Assembly (NCBI GenBank): GCA_003139695.1
Contig: PLJM01000018.1
Span: 96,485 to 160,484, forward strand
Direction of reading: 5' to 3'
Origin: Candidatus Dormiibacterota bacterium
GTDB lineage: Bacteria > Chloroflexota > Dormibacteria > Dormibacterales > Dormibacteraceae
DNA: 64,000 nt
A program made the position numbers and the translations under genes. The notes under the pieces are model-generated. The model was not told the DNA's origin, ran no database searches, and saw nothing but the letters and a program-made list of their open reading frames with translations. This document shows positions 18,657 to 27,283 of the stretch, in pieces. Each line of letters starts with the position of its first letter. Positions within the stretch are counted from its first letter, which is position 1.

Positions 18657-19403
18657 TCATCTCTCCCGGTTCACACCGTTGGCGCGAACAAAGTCCTGGA
18701 CCTGGTAGTACGCCTGCATCGACTCGCCGGCGTCCCCCCAGAAGCCCTCGACTATGTCGTATTCGATCAGGCCGTGGTCGAGATACCAGTTGTTCACGTC
18801 GGTGATCTCGAGCTCGCCGCGGCCGGATGGTTTCAGCTCGGAGAGCACGCGCCATACGGTCTCGTCATAGAAGTAGACGCCGGTCACCGCGAACTCGCTG
18901 GGAGGCTCATCCGGCTTCTCGACTATGTGCTGGATGCGCCGCGCGCCGTTCAGATGAGCCACCCCGAGGTGTCGCAGGTGCTCCCTGTCAGCCTCGTGAG
19001 TGAGGACGACCCGGGCTCCCTTCGACTGCTTCGCAAAAGCCTCGACGCAGGCTCGGAGCGACCACTCGAAGATGTTGTCGCCGAGCATGACCATCACGCG
19101 ATCGCCGTCGATGAATCTCTCGGCGAGGCTCAGGGCCTCGGCGATCCCACCGGGTTTTTCCTGGTACGCGTAGAAGAGCCTGTCGATGCCGAACTCGTGG
19201 CCGTTGCCAAGCAGGCGCAGGAACTCTCCCGCGTGCGTGCCCCCGGTGACGAGCATCATCTCCGAGACCCCTGCCCTGACCATGGCTTCGATCGCGTAGC
19301 TGATCATCGGCCGGTCGTACAGAGGCAGCAGGTGCTTGTTGGTGATCAGCGTGAGGGGATGGAGCCGGCTGCCGGTTCCGCCCGCGAGAATTACGCCCTT
19401 CAC
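18657..19403 (-). CDS. rfbA: Glucose-1-phosphate thymidylyltransferase
   Basis: Makes dTDP-glucose from glucose-1-phosphate and dTTP, 248 residues. The nucleotidyltransferase signature GGTGSRLHPLT is followed by NKHLLPLYDRPM, and VMLGDNIFE carries the metal-binding aspartate. VEKPDEPPS and GELEITDVN complete the sugar-binding side. It is somewhat shorter at the C-terminus than the 290-residue enterobacterial enzymes, matching the short form. The start is GTG at 19403 with a TAGAAT hexamer 10 nt upstream. It is first gene of the rfbA-C-B operon, divergent from dinB. Confidence 0.95.
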   Translation of the reverse strand: MKGVILAGGTGSRLHPLTLITNKHLLPLYDRPMISYAIEAMVRAGVSEMMLVTGGTHAGEFLRLLGNGHEFGIDRLFYAYQEKPGGIAEALSLAERFIDGDRVMVMLGDNIFEWSLRACVEAFAKQSKGARVVLTHEADREHLRHLGVAHLNGARRIQHIVEKPDEPPSEFAVTGVYFYDETVWRVLSELKPSGRGELEITDVNNWYLDHGLIEYDIVEGFWGDAGESMQAYYQVQDFVRANGVNRER

Positions 19404-19499
19404 TGCCTTGGGGATTCTACTGGTGGTGCTCGATCGGGAACTGGCGACTCTACTCTTGGCGGGCTAGACGCCACAAGGAGCGCACTAAACGGAAGTAAG

Positions 19500-19515
19500 C
19501 CACAAGTTGTTGTGG
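19500..19515. promoter_or_regulatory. Palindrome upstream of dinB
   Basis: Perfect inverted repeat CCACAA-N4-TTGTGG in the rfbA-dinB divergent region, 21 nt before the dinB ATG. A further CCACAA half site lies near 19471. It does not match the LexA boxes I know, so binding by an SOS repressor is not claimed; a dimeric repressor site is the simplest reading. Confidence 0.4.
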
Positions 19516-19536
19516 CAGACTGGCCGGGACACCCAG

Positions 19537-20625
19537 ATGCCCCGACCCGAGAATTGGCCGCGAACCATCCTCCACGTTGATCTCGACGCCTTCTACACCT
19601 CGGTCCACCAGCGAGACGACATCAAGCTCCGCGGGATACCGGTGGCGGTGGCTGGGCGCTCGCGCCGGGCAGTGGTCATGGGCGCTTCGTATGAAGCGCG
19701 TGCGTTTGGGGTCCGCTCGGCGATGCCGCTCCACGAGGCGCTGCAGCTGTGTCCTCAGCTCATGGTGGTCAATCCCGACGGCGCCCGTTATCGGGAGGCG
19801 AGCCGGCTCGTCCACCAGATCTTTCGCCGGTTCACCTCGCCGGAGCTGGTCGAGGGCGTGGCTCTGGATGAGGCCTACCTCGACGTGACCGCGAGAACGC
19901 GTCACGGCACCTCGACTCCTGACGAGGTCGCACGCCGGATCAAGTTCCAGATCCATACGGAGGTCGGCCTGACCGCATCGGTTGGCGCCGCGACATCAAA
20001 GCTCGTGGCCAAGGTTGCAAGCGGCACCAGGAAGCCGGACGGCCTGGTGCTCGTGCAGCCGGGCACGGAGGCCGATTTCCTCGCCCCTCTCCCCATCGGC
20101 GCAATTCCCGGGCTGGGCCCCAAAACTGAAGAGAGGCTGCATGCCATGGGCGTGAGAACCGTCGGCGAGCTCGCGACGTATGAGACGCAGCGCCTGGTTC
20201 AGTCGCTGGGAGTTGGCGGTGCCGTCCTGCAAAGGCTTGCCCAAGGTCGCGACCGCGCGCCGGTCGATGGCAGCAAGCCGGCGAAGACGATCTCCGCTGA
20301 GATCACGTTCGAACACGACGTCAGCGATCGCGCCGAGCTGGATAAGGCGCTTCGCGAGCTGACGGATCGGGTGGTCGAGCGGCTTAAAGCCGAGGGCGTG
20401 CGCGCGCGAACGATCTACGTGAAGCTCAAGCTGCCGGACTTCCGCCTGGTGAGCCGCCAGGTGAGTCGGACGAGCCCGACCGACGACGTCGAGACGATCT
20501 TTCGCGCCGCGCGGTCTGCGCTGGAGAAGTCGCACGTCGAGTCGCGGGCGGTGCGCCTGATTGGGGTTGGGTTGTCGGGACTCGAGCACCCGGAGCCCGA
20601 CCTGCAGATGACCCTGTTCGATTAG
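19537..20625 (+). CDS. dinB: DNA polymerase IV (Y-family)
   Basis: Error-prone translesion polymerase, about 362 residues. Catalytic aspartates are in VDLDAFYTSV and in ALDEAYLDVT; ATSKLVAKVAS and the helix-hairpin-helix GIPGLGPKTEERL-like stretch (AIPGLGPKTEERL) follow, then the little-finger domain. The protein ends QMTLFD, a canonical beta-clamp binding motif. ATG at 19537 is preferred over an upstream TTG at 19507, which adds ten unconserved residues. The last 200 bp are also the antisense of the tail of the exonuclease gene on the other strand. Confidence 0.94.
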   Translation: MPRPENWPRTILHVDLDAFYTSVHQRDDIKLRGIPVAVAGRSRRAVVMGASYEARAFGVRSAMPLHEALQLCPQLMVVNPDGARYREASRLVHQIFRRFTSPELVEGVALDEAYLDVTARTRHGTSTPDEVARRIKFQIHTEVGLTASVGAATSKLVAKVASGTRKPDGLVLVQPGTEADFLAPLPIGAIPGLGPKTEERLHAMGVRTVGELATYETQRLVQSLGVGGAVLQRLAQGRDRAPVDGSKPAKTISAEITFEHDVSDRAELDKALRELTDRVVERLKAEGVRARTIYVKLKLPDFRLVSRQVSRTSPTDDVETIFRAARSALEKSHVESRAVRLIGVGLSGLEHPEPDLQMTLFD

Positions 20626-21301
20626 CCGCAGTCCGGTCGACCACGGGGCGCGGGAGCTCGGCAAGGATCTCGCCGACTGTCGACCAGCCGAACTTCTCGC
20701 GCGCTCGAGCGACCAGGGCGCGAAACACCATCGCGGTGGCGCGCGCATCGTCCAGCGCGGCGTGGGCCGGCGTGACGTCCAGCTCGAGCTCCTGGACCAG
20801 GCGGGCGAGACCAGGCGTCTGGCCCTTGGGCAGCTCGAGAACGAGCCTCGCAAGAGCCGAGGTGTCGATGATCGGATGCTGCAGCGGGCTTTCCAACCCG
20901 CGACCGACGAGCCAGGTGTCGAAGGCGTCGTGGCTGTGCTCGACCAGGACGGCCCCTTGGGCAAAACGGAGGAACGCCCTGCGGGCGTCACGAAACTCGG
21001 GCGCGCCGATCAACATCGACCTGTCGATGTGGTGCCGCTTCTTGGCGTAGGGATTTATGGGCGCGCGGCAATCGACGAGGGTATCGAAGAAAGAAAGTGG
21101 GCCTGACAGCTTGAATCGCTCGGCGCCGAGCTCCAGCACCAGAAAAGGCGCGTTACCCGTTGTCTCGACGTCGATGGCGACGAACTGGGCCTCGTCCAGC
21201 ACCGTCTGCGAGCCGATTTCGGGCGCGTCGACTGCGATCTCTTCCCACTGCACGAGTTGTGCGGCACCGCGAGGCTTGAGAAAGACCGGCTTCGGAGTCA
21301 T
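20426..21301 (-). CDS. DEDDh 3'-5' exonuclease (DnaQ-like) with basic C-terminal tail
   Basis: Exonuclease of 291 residues. The fold begins with FVAIDVETTG (ExoI, Asp and Glu), ExoII is in HSHDAFDTWL, and ExoIII is in PAHAALDDARATA (His and Asp), so the DEDDh metal site is complete; the proofreading subunit family or a repair nuclease fits. The catalytic part ends near residue 215. The final 70 or so residues are arginine/serine/proline-rich, and their DNA is the antisense of the dinB 3' end. The start overlaps the flippase stop by ATGA. The tail may be real read-through or a recently lost stop codon. Confidence 0.82.
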   Translation of the reverse strand: MTPKPVFLKPRGAAQLVQWEEIAVDAPEIGSQTVLDEAQFVAIDVETTGNAPFLVLELGAERFKLSGPLSFFDTLVDCRAPINPYAKKRHHIDRSMLIGAPEFRDARRAFLRFAQGAVLVEHSHDAFDTWLVGRGLESPLQHPIIDTSALARLVLELPKGQTPGLARLVQELELDVTPAHAALDDARATAMVFRALVARAREKFGWSTVGEILAELPRPVVDRTAANRTGSSAGRAPGARVPTTQPQSGAPPATRRATSPAQTARRERSSRRRRSGSSDSPGGSPGGSPAA

Positions 21302-22773
21302 CGGGACAGGGCCAATGCGCGCCGTGCGAATCGGATCTCGTCGGCGCTGATTGCCCTAAGCAGCAGAGCCGCGACGGCGTAGACGCCGACGCCGACCAGG
21401 ACGGGGACGGCGATCGCAACCCCTCCAAGATCACGGAGCGGGAAGACCGCAACGCCCATGACCAGGCCGGCGAGGACAACGCGCCAGCTCAGGCTGAACA
21501 CCGGCAGCCTGCCGATGTGGCGAGCCGTCAGTGTCCAGCCGGCGATGAACAGGACGATCTCGGTCGCAACGGTGGCCCAGCTCGCGCCAATGTAGCCGTA
21601 GGTTGGAATCAGCGCGAGATTCAGGCCCACGTTCGCCACCAGGCTCCATACCGCCGCCCATGTGAACGACGACTGGCGGTCCGATGCGCTGAGCGCGCCG
21701 ATGAAAGCGTTGTTAACGAACCCGATGACCAATGCAAGGGCCAGAATTCTCAACGCCGGCTCCGAGTTGGCAAAGGAGGCAGAGAAAAGGAGCCTGGTCA
21801 GCGGGGGAGCGAGCAGGAAGATGCCAACCGTCATCGGCCAGCCGATGAGGAGCAGGGCCTTGTAGAAACGGCTCACAGCGTCCGGCAGCTCTTGCGGCCT
21901 TTCGCGGTGATACACGGACAGCACCGGGAAAGCGACCGAGAGCAGGGTGATGGGTATGAAGAGAAGGGCTTCGAACGGCTTGTAGGCGGCGCCATACCAG
22001 CCGGCCTCCGCATGCGGACGCAATGCGTAAACCAGAGGCTGATCGATCTTGAAATAGAGAATCGTCAGCACGAACGTGAGGGCGAAGGGCAGGCCCTGCC
22101 AGAACCAGGCCCGCAACAGATTTGGCTCGAACCTCCAACCGATCACGGCGATTCGTTTCACCGCGAGCACGACAATGAAATAGGCGCAGCTGAAGGCGTA
22201 CTGCACGGCGTAGGCCCAGACGAAATACGTCACGCCTCGATGGGTCAGGATGCCGGCGACGACGAGAGCGAGGAGGACCGCGCTCTCAAGGACGACCGCG
22301 ATCGCCTCATAGCCAAGGCGCTGGACCGCGTAAAGCGTGTTGCGGAGGAGGGTCGAATAGGAGGTCAGGACCATCAGCGCAAAGGCGGGCGCGAGGAGAT
22401 CCCCGAGGCCGGCGATGCTCAGTGCCGCGGCCAGCACGACGAAGCTCACCACCGCCATCAGCGCCCGGATGGACATGACGTTGCGCAGGTAGCGCTGGAT
22501 CTCGGCGCGGTCGCGCGCACCCTCGCGCACGTAAAGGACGTTGAAGCCGAGGTCGAGCACCACGCTGACGATTGCCGTGTAGTTGACCAGCGTCGTGAAG
22601 GTCCCGTAACGCGGAGCGCCGAGCCAGTTCAAGGTCGCGAGGACCGTGACCAGCGCGATGAGGCGGGCCACGACCTTGGCGGCGAGAACCAGGATCGTGT
22701 TACGGAGCGCCCGCGAACCAAGCCCGGTGGTCGTGGCGGCAAGGGCGTCTTGTGCTGCGTCGTGGTCTGGCAA
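21298..22773 (-). CDS. Polysaccharide/lipid-linked oligosaccharide flippase
   Basis: Membrane protein of 491 residues with about 14 hydrophobic helices, matching the MOP exporter superfamily (Wzx/MurJ-like Polysacc_synt fold). N-terminal NTILVLAAKVVARLIALVTV and YGTFTTLVNYTAI are typical of Wzx proteins, and PEALRILAL-like (EPALRILALALVIGFVNN) marks helix 10. It would move an undecaprenyl-linked glycan across the membrane. It overlaps the downstream exonuclease by 4 nt. No Wzy polymerase or Wzz is seen here; the glycosyltransferases at 11452, 15127 and 25741 are candidate partners. Confidence 0.88.
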   Translation of the reverse strand: MPDHDAAQDALAATTTGLGSRALRNTILVLAAKVVARLIALVTVLATLNWLGAPRYGTFTTLVNYTAIVSVVLDLGFNVLYVREGARDRAEIQRYLRNVMSIRALMAVVSFVVLAAALSIAGLGDLLAPAFALMVLTSYSTLLRNTLYAVQRLGYEAIAVVLESAVLLALVVAGILTHRGVTYFVWAYAVQYAFSCAYFIVVLAVKRIAVIGWRFEPNLLRAWFWQGLPFALTFVLTILYFKIDQPLVYALRPHAEAGWYGAAYKPFEALLFIPITLLSVAFPVLSVYHRERPQELPDAVSRFYKALLLIGWPMTVGIFLLAPPLTRLLFSASFANSEPALRILALALVIGFVNNAFIGALSASDRQSSFTWAAVWSLVANVGLNLALIPTYGYIGASWATVATEIVLFIAGWTLTARHIGRLPVFSLSWRVVLAGLVMGVAVFPLRDLGGVAIAVPVLVGVGVYAVAALLLRAISADEIRFARRALALSR

Positions 22774-22807
22774 CTGGCTGCATGGTACCGCTAGAGTTCG
22801 GGGTCAC

Positions 22808-23788
22808 ATGGCGGATCGGATGAGGATTTTGAGCGGCATGCGGCCAACAGGGAGGTTCCACCTCGGCAACTACCTGGGAGCCGGCCAGAACTGGGTCAAG
22901 CTACAAGACGAGTACGACTGTTACTACTTCGTTGCCGATTACCACGCGCTGACCACCGAACCCGATGGCCACACGGTCGAGAGCAAGATCTACGACCTCA
23001 CCGCCGACCTCATCGCGGTCGGTCTCGACCCCAATCGCAGCGTCATCTACCAGCAGTCCAAGGTGCCTGAGGTCGCGGAGCTCGCGCTGCTACTGTCGAT
23101 GGTCACGCCGCTCAGCTGGGTGTTGCGGACGCCGACCTTCAAAGAGATGGTCAAGAAGCATCCCGACAATGTCAACCTCGGCCTGCTTTCGTACCCGGTC
23201 CTGCAAGGCGCTGACATCGTCATCGTCAAAGGCGAAGGCGTCCCCGTCGGCAAGGACCAGCTCCCCCACCTCGAGCTGATCCGCGAGGTGGTGCGGAAAT
23301 TCAACCGCACGTATACGCCGGTTTTTCCCGAGCCCAAGGCGTTGCTGACCGAGTCACCACTGATCCGCGGCACTGATGGCAAGCAGCGCATGTCGAAGTC
23401 GGTCGGCAACATCGTCGGCGTCACCCAAGACCCGGCGGTGCTTCGCAAGCAGGTGCAGAGCATGGTCACCGACGTCAAGCGCACGTACATGACCCAGCCC
23501 GGCCACCCACGCACCTGCAACGTATGCGCGTTCTACAAATTCTTCTTCGACGACTGGCAGCACTACTGGGACCTGTGCCGCAAGGCTCAGATAGGCTGCG
23601 GCGAAAAGAAGAAGATTCTGGCCGAGCGGATGATCGAGGTCTTCAAGCCGTTTCGTGAGGTGCGTGCCGAGCTGACGCCGGAGATCGTCACCCGCATTCT
23701 TGACGAGGGAAGCGAGAAGGCACGGGAGGTTGCGCGCCATACGATGGTCGAGGTGCGCCAGGCGGTCGGCCTGCCCCCCTCGCGCTAG
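22808..23788 (+). CDS. trpS: Tryptophanyl-tRNA synthetase
   Basis: Class I aminoacyl-tRNA synthetase, 326 residues. The HIGH-type motif is FHLGNYLGAG, the KMSKS loop is QRMSKSVG and GADIVIVKGEGVPVGKDQLPH-type residues line the active site. A CxxC-like cysteine group (TCNVCAF plus two later cysteines DLCRKAQIGCGEKK) resembles the Fe-S/zinc cluster found in the TrpRS of some anaerobes and actinobacteria. ATG at 22808 starts right at the conserved N-terminus; upstream sequence in frame is antisense to the flippase. TAGAGT lies 11 nt before the start. Confidence 0.96.
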   Translation: MADRMRILSGMRPTGRFHLGNYLGAGQNWVKLQDEYDCYYFVADYHALTTEPDGHTVESKIYDLTADLIAVGLDPNRSVIYQQSKVPEVAELALLLSMVTPLSWVLRTPTFKEMVKKHPDNVNLGLLSYPVLQGADIVIVKGEGVPVGKDQLPHLELIREVVRKFNRTYTPVFPEPKALLTESPLIRGTDGKQRMSKSVGNIVGVTQDPAVLRKQVQSMVTDVKRTYMTQPGHPRTCNVCAFYKFFFDDWQHYWDLCRKAQIGCGEKKKILAERMIEVFKPFREVRAELTPEIVTRILDEGSEKAREVARHTMVEVRQAVGLPPSR

Positions 23789-23794
23789 GGCAAC

Positions 23795-23818
23795 CCGGCC
23801 CGTTAGAATTCGGGCCGG
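23795..23818. promoter_or_regulatory. Palindrome enclosing a -10-like hexamer before the Rieske gene
   Basis: Perfect 8-bp arms CCGGCCCG and CGGGCCGG flank TTAGAATT, and the right arm ends directly at the Rieske ATG. TAGAAT at 23804-23809 fits a -10 box for an almost leaderless transcript. No ribosome-binding site exists here. Binding by a repressor, or an RNA hairpin when transcription reads through from trpS, are both possible. Confidence 0.55.
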
Positions 23819-24355
23819 ATGGCAGATTCGACGGCGCAGCCGCGATTTACCCGCCGGACATTCCTCGGCTGGTGGATGGCCAGTCTTATGACCGCAACCG
23901 TCGTCACCGGCTTGGCCCCCATCCTCGTGTTCCTCTGGCCCGCGCCCCCTAAGGGGCAGAAGAAGACGGCTTTGACGGTCTCGATCGGCAAGCCGTTGGA
24001 CCAGCTCGCTGACGGAGACGCGATCAAGTTCGACGCTCCGACCAGCCCCAACTCGGCGTTCATCATGGCGGACGGCGGCGGCGACAACGCAGCGGGCGAG
24101 CTGGCCTTCAGCGGCTTCGTCGTCAAGACCCAGGGCAAGGTCGACGTCTTCGCGATCAACTGCTCGCACCTGGGCTGCTCGATCGCCCTCAACACGGACG
24201 CCAAGTCCTTCGACTGCCCGTGCCATGGGTCACGGTACCACCTGGACGGGACCGTACTGCACGGGCCCGCGGCCTACCCGCTTTCGCACCTCAAGTGGAC
24301 GCAGGCGTCGGACCCGACGGCGATTGACGTCGACGGGATCATCCTCGGTTTCTGA
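23819..24355 (+). CDS. Rieske iron-sulfur protein of a b6-type quinol oxidoreductase
   Basis: High-potential [2Fe-2S] subunit, 178 residues. The N-terminus has a Tat-like FTRRTFLGWW followed by one hydrophobic anchor helix, so the Rieske domain should sit outside. Cluster ligands are in CSHLGC and CPCHGSRYHLDG (two Cys, two His, plus the disulfide pair). The gene's TGA overlaps the next ATG by one base, giving a tight Rieske-cytb6-subunit IV operon. Together they oxidise menaquinol or another quinol and pass one electron to a cytochrome or copper protein that is not encoded beside them. Confidence 0.94.
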   Translation: MADSTAQPRFTRRTFLGWWMASLMTATVVTGLAPILVFLWPAPPKGQKKTALTVSIGKPLDQLADGDAIKFDAPTSPNSAFIMADGGGDNAAGELAFSGFVVKTQGKVDVFAINCSHLGCSIALNTDAKSFDCPCHGSRYHLDGTVLHGPAAYPLSHLKWTQASDPTAIDVDGIILGF

Positions 24356-25053
24356 TGGCAATCCCACACCCCCGCGAGATCCAGCTGGCGGTCGTGCAGT
24401 GGCTCGACGAGCGCTACCCGTTCACAAAGTCGGTTGACGAAGCTCTTTATCAACGGGTTCCGAACTTCGCGAACGCCTTCTACTACTGCTTCGGCGGGAT
24501 GGTGTTCATCCTCATCGTCCTGCAGCTGCTGACGGGCATTCTCCTGTCGCTGTACTACGTCCCCGATGCCGGAGTGATCGGAAATTCGCCCGCCTACGAC
24601 AGCGTGAAGTACATCCAGAGCACCGCCTACCTCGGCTGGCTCATTCGCGGCATCCACTTCTGGGGCGCCAACATCCTGATCATCATGGTCCTGATCCACA
24701 TGGCCAGGGTCTACTGGACCGGCTCATATCGGGCGCCGCGCGAGCTGAACTGGATGGTCGGCATCGTCATGCTGCTGATCATCCTGGTCTTCTCGCTCAG
24801 CGGCTACCTTCTGCCCTGGGATACCAAGGCCTACTTCGCCACTGAGGTCACAATCAAGATCGCTGGCTCGGCCCCACCCGCGCAGCTGGGCGCGTTCATC
24901 CGCGAGATCCTCCAGGGCGGAGCGGTGGTTGGGCCGCCCACGCTCCAGCGGTTCTTCACGGTTCACGTCTTCCTGCTGCCGGCTCTGATCGTGCTGCTGA
25001 TGTACGTCCACTTCCGTTTCATCCGCGCCCACGGCATCTCGGAGCCCATGTAG
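24355..25053 (+). CDS. Cytochrome b6-type subunit
   Basis: Di-heme cytochrome b, N-terminal four-helix type, 232 residues. Axial histidines appear as two pairs: His101/His115 and His204/His219. Cys45 in AFYYCFGG aligns with the cysteine that covalently holds heme ci in Bacillus QcrB and plant cytochrome b6, so a third heme is likely. The quinone-site region RELNWMVGIV and GYLLPWD is intact. Similarity is to menaquinol:cytochrome c reductases of Gram-positive type. ATG overlaps the Rieske stop (TGATG). Confidence 0.94.
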   Translation: MAIPHPREIQLAVVQWLDERYPFTKSVDEALYQRVPNFANAFYYCFGGMVFILIVLQLLTGILLSLYYVPDAGVIGNSPAYDSVKYIQSTAYLGWLIRGIHFWGANILIIMVLIHMARVYWTGSYRAPRELNWMVGIVMLLIILVFSLSGYLLPWDTKAYFATEVTIKIAGSAPPAQLGAFIREILQGGAVVGPPTLQRFFTVHVFLLPALIVLLMYVHFRFIRAHGISEPM

Positions 25054-25736
25054 TGATGGACGAAACCACGCGGAAGGACGGACCGGGCGCGGCGACCGCC
25101 GCCACCGTGATTCCGATCATCGAGGTCGACTCGCACGGCGGGCACGTCCTCGAGCCGGAATGGAAGAGGCTGCCGATCGGGCCTGACCACATCCTGTACC
25201 CCGTCGTGGTCGGACTTGCCCTCTTCCCCATTCTCATGGGCGCCGCCGGGCACCATCTCGCCGACGACATGCCCGATGAGGACACGCACCCCTTCTTCCC
25301 CGACCACTTCTGGCCCTATCCGATCATCGCCGTGGTGATGCTCGTGACGGTGGGCCTGCTCGCGTTCTTCGTCCAGAAGGACCTTCAGCTCGAGGTACCG
25401 GCGGATCCACGCGCGGTCACGGTTCCTCGACCCGACTGGTACTTCCTGTTCCTCTTCCAGTTCCTCAAGCTCGGACCAGAGCTGATCATGTCCCTCGTTA
25501 TTCCGCCTGTCGTCTTCGTAGTGTTCCTTCTGTGGCCGTTCATCGATGCCATCGGCGGTCCAAAGGTCGCCAGGAGGATGGGCTGGAAGACGTGGCCGGT
25601 GCCTGGTCGCAACTTCATAACGGGCGCCGGCTACGTCATCTTCCTCGCGATCATCGCGCTGCTGACCCTCTGGGCATTGGCCGGCCCGCAGTTCTGCCTG
25701 CCGTGGATCATCAACAGCCCGGTGTGTGGGGCATAG
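25053..25736 (+). CDS. Quinol oxidoreductase subunit IV (PetD/QcrC membrane part)
   Basis: C-terminal half of cytochrome b as a separate protein, 227 residues. After a soluble N-terminal stretch of about 45 residues come three hydrophobic helices, with FFPDHFWPYP and the quinone-site PRPDWYFLFLFQFLK. In Bacillus the equivalent protein carries a fused cytochrome c; here no CxxCH heme motif exists and the protein ends with two plain cysteines (QFCLP..SPVCGA). Start is GTG at 25053 or the ATG one codon later, both overlapping or touching the cytochrome b6 stop. Confidence 0.92.
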   Translation: MMDETTRKDGPGAATAATVIPIIEVDSHGGHVLEPEWKRLPIGPDHILYPVVVGLALFPILMGAAGHHLADDMPDEDTHPFFPDHFWPYPIIAVVMLVTVGLLAFFVQKDLQLEVPADPRAVTVPRPDWYFLFLFQFLKLGPELIMSLVIPPVVFVVFLLWPFIDAIGGPKVARRMGWKTWPVPGRNFITGAGYVIFLAIIALLTLWALAGPQFCLPWIINSPVCGA

Positions 25737-25740
25737 CGCC

Positions 25741-27276
25741 TCAGGCCTTTTCCGTCACCTTGTATTCGAGGTAGGCGCCCAGCAGCAGTCGCGTGTGAGC
25801 TTCCAACGCCGGGACCACGCTCATGACGAGGCCGATCACGGGGTATGCAAGGTATTGCAAGTGGACTCCGATCCTCTTCCACAGCGGCCACGTCTTCGGC
25901 TTGGGCGGCAGGATCAGGTACTCGAAGTACATGAAGAAGATCACCATCGAAAGGGTGGTGGACAGCAGCACGCTCGATGCCGACCACAACGTTTGACCGA
26001 CGTCAGTTAGAGAGAAGTCGGTGCTGACCCACAGGGGAACCGAGGCGCCGAACATCAGCAGCAAAGGCAAAAACACCCAGTTGAGGTGATTCGCGAAAAG
26101 GTTGTAGAAGCGGCGAAAGCGCAGCCACCGTGAGATCTCCTTGTGTCTGAAGAGGCGGATCAAGACGTAGGGCACGTCTGTCACTCCCCAGGCCCAGCGC
26201 TTGATCTGGTTGTATTGGCTCATATGAGTAGACGCGTAATCGCGCGAGTTGGGCGAGTCCCCATAGATCGGCAGGTATACGGACTTGACTGCGAAGCGCG
26301 AGCCGAACTCAAAGAATGCCTTCCAGTAAAACCGTGAATCTTCGGGGATGACGTCCTTGTCCCAGTAGCCCACCCTGCGGACGAACTCCAGGCTGCACGT
26401 GTAGCTGCTGAACGCGACCAGGCGGTGAGGTCGCGAGTGAAGGAACATCTGCCACTGCGACGTGATCGCCGACATCACGCGCACCGCCATCGGCACCTCC
26501 CAGATGTTGTTGTGAAAGAGGGGCACCGGCTGCCAGATCGCATAGTCCCGCAGCGTCTCGCGGGCATGGTGGAAGCTGATCCAGGCGAAATATTGTGTAT
26601 GGACGCGATAGTCCGAATCCAGGTCGGTGATCAACACCTTGCTGAGATCGACACCTTGCTCGGTCAGCAGGCGCACCATCCAGCGGCCGCCCCAGTTCAT
26701 CGCCGCGGACTTTCCGACCACGATCCCGGGCTCGAGCGGATCTTTGATGTGATAGAACCCGCCGAGCTGGCCGGAGAACTTCTCTTTGAGCCGCGCCACG
26801 TTCTCCCACCCCGGGAGATCTGTCTCGCGCGTGATGATCCCGATGATCTTCAGGTGCGCCGGATAGTTGGAATCCACAATCGCCTGCACCGTCCGTTCCA
26901 GCACGCTGTACGGCTCCGTATAGGTCGGGATGACGCAGAGGTGGGTGTACTGGAGCGGGTCGTGCCGTCCCTGCACCACTTCCTCCATGCACAGGGCGAG
27001 CCAGTCTTTCTTCATATCTAGCCGCATGCGGTGCATCGTGCTGTAGATCCCGCCGACGACAGTCACTGCGCGGAACAGCCAGTACACGTCGTAAACGAGA
27101 ACCACGCCGGCAACGATCAGGGCGCCAGTCGAGTGGAAGACGATCGAGATCCAGGCCGGCGCGAGCAGAAGGATCCATGTGGTGAGTCCTGGCGCGGCCT
27201 CGAACAGGCGGTCGCCAAACTGCCTCAGGGCAACGCCGAATTGAGATCGTGGCCTCGCAGCTTGAGCTGTCGACAC
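25741..27276 (-). CDS. Processive glycosyltransferase, cellulose synthase-like (GT2, membrane)
   Basis: Integral membrane GT2 enzyme, about 511 residues. Two N-terminal helices precede the catalytic domain; CVIPTYTEPYSVL opens it, LITDLDSDYRVH gives the DxD metal site, PEDSRFYWK the catalytic region and QIKRWAWG the QxxRW motif. Four or more helices follow at the C-terminus. This is the pattern of processive beta-glycan synthases that also extrude their product. The start is placed at GTG 27276, 7 nt after the TPR gene's stop; the longer upstream frame overlaps that gene and is arginine-rich. It is convergent with the subunit IV gene, 4 nt away. Confidence 0.88.
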   Translation of the reverse strand: MSTAQAARPRSQFGVALRQFGDRLFEAAPGLTTWILLLAPAWISIVFHSTGALIVAGVVLVYDVYWLFRAVTVVGGIYSTMHRMRLDMKKDWLALCMEEVVQGRHDPLQYTHLCVIPTYTEPYSVLERTVQAIVDSNYPAHLKIIGIITRETDLPGWENVARLKEKFSGQLGGFYHIKDPLEPGIVVGKSAAMNWGGRWMVRLLTEQGVDLSKVLITDLDSDYRVHTQYFAWISFHHARETLRDYAIWQPVPLFHNNIWEVPMAVRVMSAITSQWQMFLHSRPHRLVAFSSYTCSLEFVRRVGYWDKDVIPEDSRFYWKAFFEFGSRFAVKSVYLPIYGDSPNSRDYASTHMSQYNQIKRWAWGVTDVPYVLIRLFRHKEISRWLRFRRFYNLFANHLNWVFLPLLLMFGASVPLWVSTDFSLTDVGQTLWSASSVLLSTTLSMVIFFMYFEYLILPPKPKTWPLWKRIGVHLQYLAYPVIGLVMSVVPALEAHTRLLLGAYLEYKVTEKA

Positions 27277-27283
27277 CGCCCGA

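Noticed and set aside
19500..19515. LexA box upstream of dinB
   Set aside because: The palindrome CCACAA-N4-TTGTGG lacks the CGAAC/GTTCG or CTGT/ACAG cores of known SOS boxes.
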